Shown here one piece after another: positions 7,125 through 14,409 of a stretch of 16,198 nucleotides of DNA (positions within the stretch are counted from its first letter, which is position 1; every line of letters starts with the position of its first letter). The DNA comes from an uncultured Lachnospiraceae bacterium (lineage in GTDB: Bacteria > Bacillota > Clostridia > Lachnospirales > Lachnospiraceae). The stretch covers positions 1-16,198 of the forward strand of contig CABUAW010000055.1 in assembly GCA_902489645.1 (NCBI GenBank), given 5' to 3'. The notes under the pieces were generated by a model. It ran no database searches. It had not been told where the DNA came from and was given only the letters and a program-made list of their open reading frames with translations. The position numbers and the translations under genes are program-made.

Positions 7125-8108
7125 ATGGGAGAATGTACATCGGATTTTCATACGGTTGCCCTGTACGGAGGCTGCGTTCATTCAAAGGTTTCGTCAGGTG
7201 ATTATGAAATATTTTCACTGAAAAATGAGAGCGGATGGGGTGAAATCAGTGTTTATCCCGTATTTCCGGGAATTGAGCTGGTTTATAATGATATCCGCAT
7301 GGACTATTGCAACCGCCTCCAAAAGCCTGTTTCAAAGGTCATTGAAATTAATTATTGCAGGCAGGGGAGATATGAATGTGTTTTTAATAATCACACCTAT
7401 TGTTATGCAGGGCCGGGCGACCTGTCCGTTTCGGCCCTGACGTCAGAAAAACGGGACAGCTGTTTCCCGTCGGGGTATTATCAGGGAATTACTGTGACCA
7501 TTGATTTGGAGCGTATCACGGATGAGATAAAAACAATGATGCGCCTGCTCTCGATTGATTTGGAGTCCATCGAAGCATTGATAAAAGACCGGGAATATTA
7601 TATTGTTCGGGCCAGTGCGGCGGCAGAGCATATTTTTTCCGAGCTGTATACGGTGCGGGAGCATATCCGGCAGGGATATATCCGGCTCAGGGTTTTGGAG
7701 CTTCTGCTTGCACTGACGGATTTGGAAGTCGGGACAGAACCGAAGGACAGGCCCTATTTTTCAAAAGAGCAGCGGGATTGCGTCCGGCGGATTCGGGATT
7801 TTATGATAGAAAATATCCGGGAGCATTATACACTGGAAGAGCTGGCCAAACGGTTTGATATTTCACTGACGTCGATGAAGGTCTGTTTTCGGGGCGTCTA
7901 TGGTATTTCAATCTATGCCTATTTGCGTTCATATCGGCTTTGGCTTGCAGAGAGGTTTTTGAAAGAGGGCAGGGCTTCTGTGTCGGAGATTGCCTGTCAA
8001 ATCGGATATGAAAATCCGAATAAGTTTACGTCGGCTTTTAAAAAGGCGTATGGTCTGACGCCGACGGAGTTTCGGAAAAAATTCCGGACGGAAGATATGA
8101 AAAATTGA
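7125..8108 (+). CDS. AraC family transcriptional regulator
   Basis: A 327-residue regulator with a variable N-terminal sensing region (about 1-200) and a C-terminal double helix-turn-helix (about 222-318): YTLEELAKRFDISLTSMKVC as the first unit and VSEIACQIGYENPNKFTSAF as the second, followed by the family ending YGLTPTEFRK. I choose ATG 7125, which follows the preceding stop by 4 bases. The longer in-frame start at 7065 would overlap the reductase gene by 56 bases, has no ribosome site and adds residues that look like an overlap artefact. Even at 7125 the ribosome site is weak (GGAG at 7108-7111). By position it may be cotranscribed with eno-ahpC and may control the ABC genes that follow, as YbtA does for ybtPQ; that is inference. 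Confidence 0.9.
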   Translation: MGECTSDFHTVALYGGCVHSKVSSGDYEIFSLKNESGWGEISVYPVFPGIELVYNDIRMDYCNRLQKPVSKVIEINYCRQGRYECVFNNHTYCYAGPGDLSVSALTSEKRDSCFPSGYYQGITVTIDLERITDEIKTMMRLLSIDLESIEALIKDREYYIVRASAAAEHIFSELYTVREHIRQGYIRLRVLELLLALTDLEVGTEPKDRPYFSKEQRDCVRRIRDFMIENIREHYTLEELAKRFDISLTSMKVCFRGVYGISIYAYLRSYRLWLAERFLKEGRASVSEIACQIGYENPNKFTSAFKKAYGLTPTEFRKKFRTEDMKN

Positions 8109-8166
8109 ATGTCCGAATGGATAGATTTTGACGGATTCGTCATTGGCGACTTGGGTTCTTCGTATT

Positions 8167-8204
8167 AAACTATAGGGAGTTAGTTATAATTAACAATATA
8201 GTTT
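8167..8204. promoter_or_regulatory. Nested inverted repeats around a TATAAT box upstream of the ABC pair
   Basis: AAACTATA (8167-8174) and TATAGTTT (8197-8204) form a perfect 8-bp inverted repeat. Between them is a 16-bp near-palindrome (8179-8194, GTTAGTTATAATTAAC, one mismatched pair) that contains TATAAT at 8185-8190. No good -35 box is found at 16-18 bases upstream, which fits a promoter that needs an activator such as the AraC protein encoded just before. The rest of the gap 8109-8219 has a short TGACG/CGTCA repeat (8129-8142) and no T-run terminator. The ribosome site is GGAGG at 8206-8210. Confidence 0.5.
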
Positions 8205-8219
8205 CGGAGGACCTTTTTT

Positions 8220-10034
8220 ATGAAGAAAAAGAGAAAATCAAGGAAAGATTCGGCAATTTCCCGAATGTTTCAGTATGCGGGCGGTCATCACCGTTTGACG
8301 GTGGCCGCCTGTATCCTTTCCAGTATCAGTACAATTTTGTCAATGGCTCCTTTTGTATGTATATGGCTGATTATCCGTGAGATTCTGGAGGGGATGAAAA
8401 GCGCCGATTCGGCGGCGTTTCGTCGGTTTTCACCGATTGGCGGACAGATGGCCCTTTTGGCCGTCATATTTTCGATGTTCAGTATTTTGTTGTATTTTGC
8501 AGCATTAATGTGTTCCCACCTGGCGGCGTTTCGCACGGCAACAAATATGAAAAAAATGGCGATGCATCATATAGTGACGCTGCCGTCCGGTTATTTTAAC
8601 CGGCAGGCCAGCGGACAGCTTCGGAAGGTGATTGATGAAAATGCCGGGTTGACGGAAGGATTTTTGGCGCATCAGCTTCCGGATTTGGTTGGGGCTGCTG
8701 TGATGCCGACGGCTGTTCTTGTTTTAATTTTAATATTTGACTGGCGGCTGGGTGTTTGCTGCCTGATACCGTTGGGGCTCAGCGTGATTTTTCTCAGGAA
8801 AATGATGGGCGGCGATAATGCGGAATTTATGTCCGGATACATGACGGCCCTGGAGAAAATGAATAAAGAGGCCGTGGAATTTATTCGGGGGATTCCCGTC
8901 GTTAAAGTGTTTCAGCAGACGGTCTATTCATTTAAGAACTTCCATGGGGCCATCGAGGCCTATAGGGAATATGCCTCCGGCTATGCCATAAGCTGCCGGC
9001 TGCCGTTGGTTGGCTTTAATGTTGCGTTAAACAGTACCTTTGTATGGTTGATTCCTGTGGCCATAATGCTTTTGGGCGCTGTCAGCGGCCGGGCGGAATA
9101 TACGGATATTTTTCAGGACTTTTTGTTTTATAGTTTATTTTCACCGATTTGCGGCACAATGATGAACCGGATTATGTTTTCAGGAGAACAGTTGATGGCG
9201 GCCGGGAGCGCTGTGGAACGTATCGAAAGTGTTTTGCGGGAACGGCCATTGGAAGAATCTGTCAATCCCGAGAAACCGAAGGATGGCTCCATCGTTTTTC
9301 AGGACGTATCCTTTAACTATCCGGGGGCGGTGCATAAGGCATTGGACCATGTCAGCTTCGAAGTGGCCGGGGGAAAGACGGCGGCCCTCGTCGGAGTGTC
9401 CGGCAGTGGAAAGTCAACGGCGGCCAGTATGATTCCAAGGTTCTATGATGCTTGTGAGGGCGCTGTTTTCGTTGGCGGTGTGGATGTGCGCCGCATTTCG
9501 AAAAAGGATTTGATGGAACATGTTGCCTTTATGTTTCAAAATACCCGGTTGTTTAAAACGTCATTATTTGAAAATATTCGGGCATCCCGTCCGGAGGCTT
9601 CGAGGGAAGAGGTTTTACAGGCAGCAGAGGCCGCCCGGTGTATGGAGATTATGGACAGGCTTCCAGAGGGCCTGGATACGCAGATTGGAACCGGAGGAAC
9701 GTATCTTTCCGGCGGCGAAAGTCAAAGAATTGCCCTGGCGCGGGCTATCTTAAAAAATGCGCCGATTACCATATTGGACGAGGCCACGGCCTTTGCCGAT
9801 GCGGAAAATGAATATCGGATTCAGCTTGCTTTCGAGGCATTGACGAAGGATAAAACCGTTTTGATGATTGCCCACCGTCTTTCGACCATACGGAATGTGG
9901 ATGTGATTTTCGTTTTTAAGGACGGCCGCATTGTTGAACGGGGAACTCATGATGAATTGATTCAAATGCGGGGCGTTTACGCATCCATGTGGAAAGACTA
10001 TCAGACATCGATTTCGTGGGAGGTGGCTCAATAA
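8220..10034 (+). CDS. ABC transporter, fused permease/ATPase half-transporter 1
   Basis: A 604-residue half-transporter: a type IV exporter-fold membrane domain (about 25-320, six helices) and an ATPase domain (about 358-600). Motifs are Walker A GVSGSGKST (392-400), Q-loop Gln440, signature LSGGE (496-500), Walker B ITILDE (516-521) and H-loop His552. The D-loop reads FADAEN instead of the common SALD, a form I associate with the YbtPQ/IrtAB siderophore-transporter group. The next gene overlaps by one base (TAATG), so the two proteins probably form a heterodimer in the cytoplasmic membrane. Transport direction and substrate are not shown by sequence: siderophore or peptide-like compounds are possible, as is drug export. 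Confidence 0.93.
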   Translation: MKKKRKSRKDSAISRMFQYAGGHHRLTVAACILSSISTILSMAPFVCIWLIIREILEGMKSADSAAFRRFSPIGGQMALLAVIFSMFSILLYFAALMCSHLAAFRTATNMKKMAMHHIVTLPSGYFNRQASGQLRKVIDENAGLTEGFLAHQLPDLVGAAVMPTAVLVLILIFDWRLGVCCLIPLGLSVIFLRKMMGGDNAEFMSGYMTALEKMNKEAVEFIRGIPVVKVFQQTVYSFKNFHGAIEAYREYASGYAISCRLPLVGFNVALNSTFVWLIPVAIMLLGAVSGRAEYTDIFQDFLFYSLFSPICGTMMNRIMFSGEQLMAAGSAVERIESVLRERPLEESVNPEKPKDGSIVFQDVSFNYPGAVHKALDHVSFEVAGGKTAALVGVSGSGKSTAASMIPRFYDACEGAVFVGGVDVRRISKKDLMEHVAFMFQNTRLFKTSLFENIRASRPEASREEVLQAAEAARCMEIMDRLPEGLDTQIGTGGTYLSGGESQRIALARAILKNAPITILDEATAFADAENEYRIQLAFEALTKDKTVLMIAHRLSTIRNVDVIFVFKDGRIVERGTHDELIQMRGVYASMWKDYQTSISWEVAQ

Positions 10035-11800
10035 TGATACGGTGGTTACAAAGAAAGTATGTGATGAGCGAGCAGGGCGCAAAAGCGCTGCTTGAAGCTA
10101 TTATTTATTCGACGCTGGCGGATATGAGCCGGATGCTTCCTGTGGGGCTTCTGGCCGTCGTGACGGGCGGATTATTGGAGCCGCTGCTTAAAAACAGCCC
10201 CGGCTTTGCGTCCGGCCGCCCGGTGGGCTATGCTGTTTTGGGAATCGTTATTTTACTCATCATGTTCATTTTGCATTACCTGCAATATACGGCGGCTTAT
10301 ATTGGAACATATGAAGAGAGTACACGGCGCAGGATTGATTTGGCGGAGAAAATGCGGACATTGCCAATCCGTTTTTTTCAGCAGAGAGATTTGGCAGATT
10401 TGACGAATACGATTATGGGCGATTGCGCCGCCTTCGAACATGCCTTTTCCCACACCGTACCCCAGTTTTTCGGCGCCGTGTTTTCCACGGGAATTGTGTG
10501 TATGGTCATGCTTATCATGGATTGGCGTCTTGGAATTGCATTGCTGTGGGTGGTTCCGGTTTCTTTTGCCGTCGTCCTTTTATCCCGAAAATGGCAGGAA
10601 CGTTTAAGTAAAAAATATATGGCGGCCAGGCTGGATTTGGCGGATAATATCCAGGAATGTTTTGAGACGATACAAGACATAAAGGCTTCAAATATGGAAA
10701 GCGCCTATTTACATAAAATGGATGAAAAAATGGACAGAGCAGAGCGGGCGCAGATTGCCTCGGAAACGGTGACGGCCAGCCTTTTGACAACTGGCCAGAT
10801 GCTTTTGAGACTTGGACTGGCGAGCGTTATTGTTGTGGGTTATACCTTAGTGTTGAAGGATGAAATCACCCTCTTTATGTATATAATTTTTCTGATGGCG
10901 GCCTCCCGCATATATGAGCCATTGTCCGGCGCTATGTCGAATATGGCCGAATTATTCAGCGTTCAGCTTCAGGTGGAGCGGTTGAAGGAGATTTATGATT
11001 ACCCTGCAGATTCGGGGAAAGCAAAATATCAGGTTTCGGGTTATGATGTGACCTTTAAAAATGTGAATTTTTCCTATGAAGCCGGGAAACCGACGCTGAC
11101 GGATGTCTCCTTTACGGCGAAACAGGGACAGATTACCGCGCTTGTCGGACCTTCCGGCGGCGGCAAAAGTACGGTGGCAAAGCTGGCGGCAGGTTTCTAC
11201 AGACCGGAGAGCGGAAGTATTCTTTTAGGCGGCACGGATATGGCTTCCGTTGATTCGACCGCCATAATGAAAGAATTTTCCCTGGTATTCCAGGATGTTG
11301 TCCTGTTTAACAATACGGTTATGGAAAATATTCGGATTGGAAAGGCGGAGGCTTCGGATGAAGCGGTGATTGCCGCGGCAAAGGCGGCCCGGTGCCATGA
11401 ATTTATCGAAAAAATGCCGAAGGGCTATGAAACAGTCATTGGGGAGAATGGCGCCGCCCTGTCTGGCGGTGAAAAACAGCGAATATCGATTGCACGTGCT
11501 TTTCTGAAAAATGCACCGGTGATTTTGCTGGATGAGGCCACGGCCTCCCTGGACCCGGAAAATGAGATGGAGGTTCAGCGAGCTATTGAAGCACTGGTAA
11601 AGGGCCATACGGTTATTATGGTTGCCCATAAACTTAAAACGATAGCCGGGGCTGACCAGATTATCGTACTCGAACAAGGCAAGATTGCGGAGATTGGCAC
11701 CCATGAAACACTCATGGAGCAACGGGGACGGTATGCGCGTCTGTGGCAGCTGCAGCAGAGGACGGACGATTGGCAGCTTAAAAATCGGGGCGAAAAATAA
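10034..11800 (+). CDS. ABC transporter, fused permease/ATPase half-transporter 2
   Basis: A 588-residue partner of the preceding half-transporter. The membrane domain covers about 25-315, and the ATPase domain carries Walker A GPSGGGKST (372-380), Q-loop Gln420, LSGGE (476-480), Walker B VILLDE (496-501) and His532; its D-loop is the standard SLDPEN. I choose ATG 10034 because GGGAGGTGG (10018-10026) precedes it at proper spacing and the ATG overlaps the previous TAA. The in-frame ATG at 9989 would add 15 residues read from the end of the neighbour. Both ATP sites have consensus Walker B Glu and H-loop His, so neither looks degenerate. Expression is probably coupled to the first half. No terminator is visible after it. 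Confidence 0.93.
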   Translation: MIRWLQRKYVMSEQGAKALLEAIIYSTLADMSRMLPVGLLAVVTGGLLEPLLKNSPGFASGRPVGYAVLGIVILLIMFILHYLQYTAAYIGTYEESTRRRIDLAEKMRTLPIRFFQQRDLADLTNTIMGDCAAFEHAFSHTVPQFFGAVFSTGIVCMVMLIMDWRLGIALLWVVPVSFAVVLLSRKWQERLSKKYMAARLDLADNIQECFETIQDIKASNMESAYLHKMDEKMDRAERAQIASETVTASLLTTGQMLLRLGLASVIVVGYTLVLKDEITLFMYIIFLMAASRIYEPLSGAMSNMAELFSVQLQVERLKEIYDYPADSGKAKYQVSGYDVTFKNVNFSYEAGKPTLTDVSFTAKQGQITALVGPSGGGKSTVAKLAAGFYRPESGSILLGGTDMASVDSTAIMKEFSLVFQDVVLFNNTVMENIRIGKAEASDEAVIAAAKAARCHEFIEKMPKGYETVIGENGAALSGGEKQRISIARAFLKNAPVILLDEATASLDPENEMEVQRAIEALVKGHTVIMVAHKLKTIAGADQIIVLEQGKIAEIGTHETLMEQRGRYARLWQLQQRTDDWQLKNRGEK

Positions 11801-11824
11801 AGGATTCTCTCAAACATAAAATTT

Positions 11825-11853
11825 TTGACAAAACGGTTATATATAGCTAGAAT
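11825..11853 (+). promoter_or_regulatory. Promoter of the arsR-type gene, with an overlapping AT-rich palindrome
   Basis: A perfect TTGACA (11825-11830) is 17 bases from TAGAAT (11848-11853, 5 of 6). TTATAT (11837-11842) and ATATAA (11852-11857) form a 6-bp inverted repeat over the spacer and -10 box, a plausible self-operator for an ArsR-type repressor. The predicted start, near 11860, is only about 6 bases before the first usable codon of the regulator. Confidence 0.75.
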
Positions 11854-11865
11854 ATAATTGAAAAG

Positions 11866-12117
11866 TTGTTCAGCGATTTTACCAGAGTGAAGATTTTATG
11901 TGCATTAATGAATGCAGAAATGTGTGTATGTGATATATCCGCATTGATTGGAATGACAAAGTCCTCGGTATCACATCAGCTAAGAATCTTAAAACAGGCG
12001 GATTTGGTGAAATATCGAAAGGAAGGAAGAGTTATTTTTTATTCCCTTGCAGATGAACATGTCCGCAAGATATTTAACGAGGGGATGGCCCATGTTCTGG
12101 ATGAACAGGAAAAGTGA
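11866..12117 (+). CDS. ArsR/SmtB family repressor, short at the N-terminus
   Basis: An 83-residue winged-helix protein; family members usually have about 100-120. It begins directly at FSDFTRVKIL, which corresponds to the helix ahead of the DNA-binding core, so the usual first helix is absent. Core motifs are MCVCDISALIGMTKSSVSHQ (two Cys in the ArsR/CadC As/Cd-type position) and the wing KYRKEGRVIFYSL. The C-terminal DEH...H-VLDE resembles the Zn site of the SmtB/CadC fifth helix. The only start in the open frame with an accepted initiation codon is TTG 11866; a TAG at 11848 closes the frame upstream. No ribosome site is possible given the promoter, so it is leaderless, starts elsewhere, or is a decayed gene. 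No metal transporter lies nearby. Confidence 0.75.
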   Translation: MFSDFTRVKILCALMNAEMCVCDISALIGMTKSSVSHQLRILKQADLVKYRKEGRVIFYSLADEHVRKIFNEGMAHVLDEQEK

Positions 12118-12147
12118 GACTTAATAATCAGGAGCAGAGGAAATTTT

Positions 12148-12693
12148 ATGAAACAGAAACTGAATTTTGAAGCATTGAAGAAAAATCTGATAGACGTTAT
12201 TAAGGAGTTTCAGATAAAACTTGGTTACGCCGAAACATCGATGGGATTGTATTATCCGTTGGAATCTCTGAATCGACTTCTCAATACTGAGCTGACTGTC
12301 CGGGAAATGCAGGAGGCCCTTTTGGATTTTGCAAGAGAAGTCAAAGATTCCCTGGGGGACATAACGTGTACCCATGAAGATGAACGCTTTTGCTTTATGG
12401 TTCCGGCGCAGGGCGTGGCTTTTGTTTATTATAAGACCAGAGATAACGGTTTCTTGAAGGCATTTATAAAAAAGACCGGGTCGTGCGGCTGTACGATAGA
12501 TGATTTGATTTGCGTTTTTCAACAATATTCCACCGAAGTTGTGTGCGAGAAAATGAATAATGGCGAATTCGACTATCTTTTGTATTTTAAAGACGGAGAG
12601 CCGGATGACTATCGTTATTGCATCAAGTTTGAGTGCGGCCATGCGATATATCATCGATTTACGCCGAAAGATTATGACGCCTTTCAATTCTAA
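12148..12693 (+). CDS. Conserved hypothetical protein, DUF3877-like
   Basis: A 181-residue soluble protein without signal peptide or membrane helix. I recall the segment GYAETSMGLYYPLESLNRLL (residues about 26-45) from the DUF3877 family of Clostridia, whose role is unknown; this is from memory and moderate in certainty. Several Cys residues are present, including CGC in the middle and CGH near the end, but no recognised metal-binding pattern. ATG 12148 is preceded by AGAGG (12136-12140). It follows the ArsR-type gene by 30 bases and is probably cotranscribed with it, then ends at a strong terminator. The context hints at metal- or stress-linked expression, but function cannot be stated. Confidence 0.85.
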   Translation: MKQKLNFEALKKNLIDVIKEFQIKLGYAETSMGLYYPLESLNRLLNTELTVREMQEALLDFAREVKDSLGDITCTHEDERFCFMVPAQGVAFVYYKTRDNGFLKAFIKKTGSCGCTIDDLICVFQQYSTEVVCEKMNNGEFDYLLYFKDGEPDDYRYCIKFECGHAIYHRFTPKDYDAFQF

Positions 12694-12708
12694 ATATTGA
12701 AGAAATTC

Positions 12709-12752
12709 AAAAGTACAGAACAAACATTCGACCGGGTTCTGTACTTTTATTT
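12709..12752. terminator. Intrinsic terminator after the arsR-DUF3877 unit
   Basis: AAAAGTACAGAAC (12709-12721) pairs perfectly with GTTCTGTACTTTT (12736-12748), a 13-bp stem with a 14-base loop, followed by T-rich TTTTATTTTAT. The upstream A run means it may also work in the opposite direction. Confidence 0.9.
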
Positions 12753-12757
12753 TATAT

Positions 12758-12937
12758 AACGTTGCGGTTTTAACTGGGGGAAGAATATATTCGGATACAG
12801 ACATAACAGGTTTATGGAAAAGTAAAGAAATAGAATTATTTGCTAAAGCTGCATATGAGTGAAAGTATTTTGATAAAAACCCGGAATATAATAGACGTAG
12901 GGGAATTGACACTCCACCATGGTACGATTATAATTAA
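12758..12937 (+). pseudogene. Possible coding remnant with one in-frame TGA
   Basis: One frame reads NVAVLTGGRIYSDTDITGLW, then KSKEIELFAKAAYE, a TGA at 12860-12862, and continues in the same frame with KYFDKNPEYNRRRGIDTPPW up to TAA at 12935-12937. The composition is protein-like rather than random, and the frame holds on both sides of the TGA. There is no start codon; the frame runs back through the terminator to a stop at 12698. I do not recognise the family. It may be the C-terminal end of a lost gene with a nonsense mutation. Chance remains possible for a frame this short. Confidence 0.35.
12906..12934 (+). promoter_or_regulatory. Perfect consensus promoter upstream of the AAA ATPase
   Basis: TTGACA (12906-12911) and TATAAT (12929-12934) are both perfect, with 17-base spacing. 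The predicted start is near 12941, giving a leader of about 47 bases before ATG 12988. It lies within the probable coding remnant. The rest of the gap 12749-12905 shows nothing beyond that remnant. Confidence 0.8.
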
Positions 12938-12987
12938 ATTACGAGAAAATGCAACAATATGCAAAATTCCGAAGTTAGGAGGGCGAA

Positions 12988-14241
12988 ATGAAGCTTATCA
13001 AACGTGATTTATATTTAAATCGACTGATTGAACGAAGGGAAAATGGTCTGATTAAGGTTGTCACCGGTATCAGAAGATGTGGGAAATCCTACCTGCTGTT
13101 CAAGCTGTATTATCAATATTTGTTGGATTCTGGAGTGGATGCTTCCCAAATTATTACCGTTCCTTTGGACGATGATGACTATGAGGAGTTGCGCAATAGC
13201 AAAAAGTTAAGCATGTATATTAAGCAATGTGTGACTGGAGATAGTACGTGGTATGTGTTTCTGGATGAAGTTCAACTTTGCAAAGGATTTGAGGCCGTAC
13301 TCAACGGTTTGAACAGGCAGGAGAATATAGATATCTATGTAACTGGAAGCAATTCAAAATTTCTCTCTTCGGATGTGCTGACAGAGTTCCGGGGTCGCGG
13401 AGACGAAGTAAGGGTTTATCCGCTGTCCTTTTCGGAGTATATGTCGGCTTATCCCGGAGACAAGTATGATGCGTGGATGGATTACTACACCTATGGTGGA
13501 CTGCCTTTGATTCTGAGCAGGAAAACAGATGAATTGAAATCCAAGTATCTGATTGACCTGTGTAAAGAACTGTATCTGAAAGACATTGAAGAACGATATA
13601 ACTTGAGAGGGGACAATGTAATGGCTGCGCTAGTCAATATCCTTGCATCAGCAGTAGGTTCTTTGACTAATCCGACAAAGCTGGCCAATACTTTCCGTAG
13701 TAATGGAATCAATGTTAGCGATAAGACCGTTGGCGCGTATATTGTATATCTTATGGACGCATTCTTTATCAGTAAAGCGGAACGCTATGACATCAAAGGA
13801 AAAAAATATATTGCTTCTCCTTTTAAGTATTACTTTACCGATGTAGGGCTTCGTAACGCCCAACTCAACTTTCGGCAGCAGGAAGAAAACTATATTATGG
13901 AGAACATCATTTATAACGAGTTGTTGATTCGGGGGTTCAATGTAGATGTGGGTGTTGTAGAGTATTCCGAAAGGGATGACAATGGGAAGGTCATCCGAAA
14001 AAGACTTGAGGTGGACTTCGTATGCAACCGTGGTAATCAGAGATACTATATCCAGTCTGCTTTTGCCATTCCTGACAGTGACAAAATGAAGCAGGAGAAA
14101 AATTCTCTGGTACGTATCGGAGATTCTTTCAAGAAGATTATTGTGGTGAAGGACCGAATCAAGCTCTGGCGCAACGAAGAAGGCATTGTGGTAATGGGAA
14201 TTATGGATTTTCTACTGAATCCAAACAGTTTGGATTTATGA
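12988..14241 (+). CDS. AAA ATPase with DUF4143 C-terminal region
   Basis: A 417-residue cytoplasmic ATP-binding protein of the AAA_14/DUF4143 type. The ATPase part has Walker A GIRRCGKS (27-34), Walker B YVFLDE (89-94) and a sensor-like TGSNSKFL (119-126). The C-terminal region has ENIIYNELLIRG (305-316), EVDFV (341-345) and YYIQSA (353-358), the layout described for a PD-(D/E)XK-like nuclease fold in this family; the usual Lys of the last motif is absent here, so cleavage activity is doubtful. The ribosome site AGGAGGG (12977-12983) supports the start. The gene stands alone behind its own promoter and looks richer in A+T than its neighbours, suggesting acquisition. The family is common in gut bacteria and its function is poorly known. 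Confidence 0.88.
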   Translation: MKLIKRDLYLNRLIERRENGLIKVVTGIRRCGKSYLLFKLYYQYLLDSGVDASQIITVPLDDDDYEELRNSKKLSMYIKQCVTGDSTWYVFLDEVQLCKGFEAVLNGLNRQENIDIYVTGSNSKFLSSDVLTEFRGRGDEVRVYPLSFSEYMSAYPGDKYDAWMDYYTYGGLPLILSRKTDELKSKYLIDLCKELYLKDIEERYNLRGDNVMAALVNILASAVGSLTNPTKLANTFRSNGINVSDKTVGAYIVYLMDAFFISKAERYDIKGKKYIASPFKYYFTDVGLRNAQLNFRQQEENYIMENIIYNELLIRGFNVDVGVVEYSERDDNGKVIRKRLEVDFVCNRGNQRYYIQSAFAIPDSDKMKQEKNSLVRIGDSFKKIIVVKDRIKLWRNEEGIVVMGIMDFLLNPNSLDL

Positions 14242-14300
14242 TTCCGTAGGAAGGAGCGGAGAAGAATTGACGAAGCATTTTCGGCACTGTCCAGAGAGGA

Positions 14301-14329
14301 TTGACACAAACAAAAACATAGAGTAAAAT
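14301..14329 (+). promoter_or_regulatory. uvrB promoter
   Basis: A perfect TTGACA (14301-14306) is 17 bases from TAAAAT (14324-14329, 5 of 6). The predicted start, near 14336, coincides with the LexA-type box. The region between the ATPase stop and this promoter (14242-14300) holds no supported gene or terminator. Confidence 0.8.
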
Positions 14330-14334
14330 TATAT

Positions 14335-14348
14335 AGAACACTTGTTCT
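14335..14348. promoter_or_regulatory. LexA (SOS) box of uvrB
   Basis: AGAACACTTGTTCT has perfect 5-bp arms with 4 bases between, and fits the Gram-positive LexA pattern GAAC-N4-GTTC. It covers the predicted transcription start of uvrB, a classic SOS gene, so repression by LexA and induction by DNA damage are expected. Confidence 0.85.
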
Positions 14349-14409
14349 TTAGGAGCTGTTTTTAAAATTTTGTAGAGTATTTCGTAACATGATACTGGGA
14401 GAACTGCTT

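Noticed and set aside
9989..10033. Upstream in-frame ATG for the second ABC gene
   Set aside because: ATG 10034 has a strong ribosome site and a one-base overlap with the preceding stop; the 15 extra residues are an overlap artefact.
12860..12862. In-frame TGA read as selenocysteine or as a readthrough codon
   Set aside because: There is no start codon, no selenoprotein-like context and no SECIS-type hairpin that I can see. A nonsense mutation in a remnant is simpler.
12121..12912. Long minus-strand open frame of 263 codons
   Set aside because: It is antisense to the DUF3877-like gene, runs through the strong terminator, and its translation resembles no protein. The + strand gene has a ribosome site and known-family features.
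14267..14326. Tiny TTG-started frame of 19 codons upstream of uvrB with AAGGAG before it
   Set aside because: It is very short, runs through the uvrB promoter and shows no recognisable sequence; a leader peptide is possible but unsupported.
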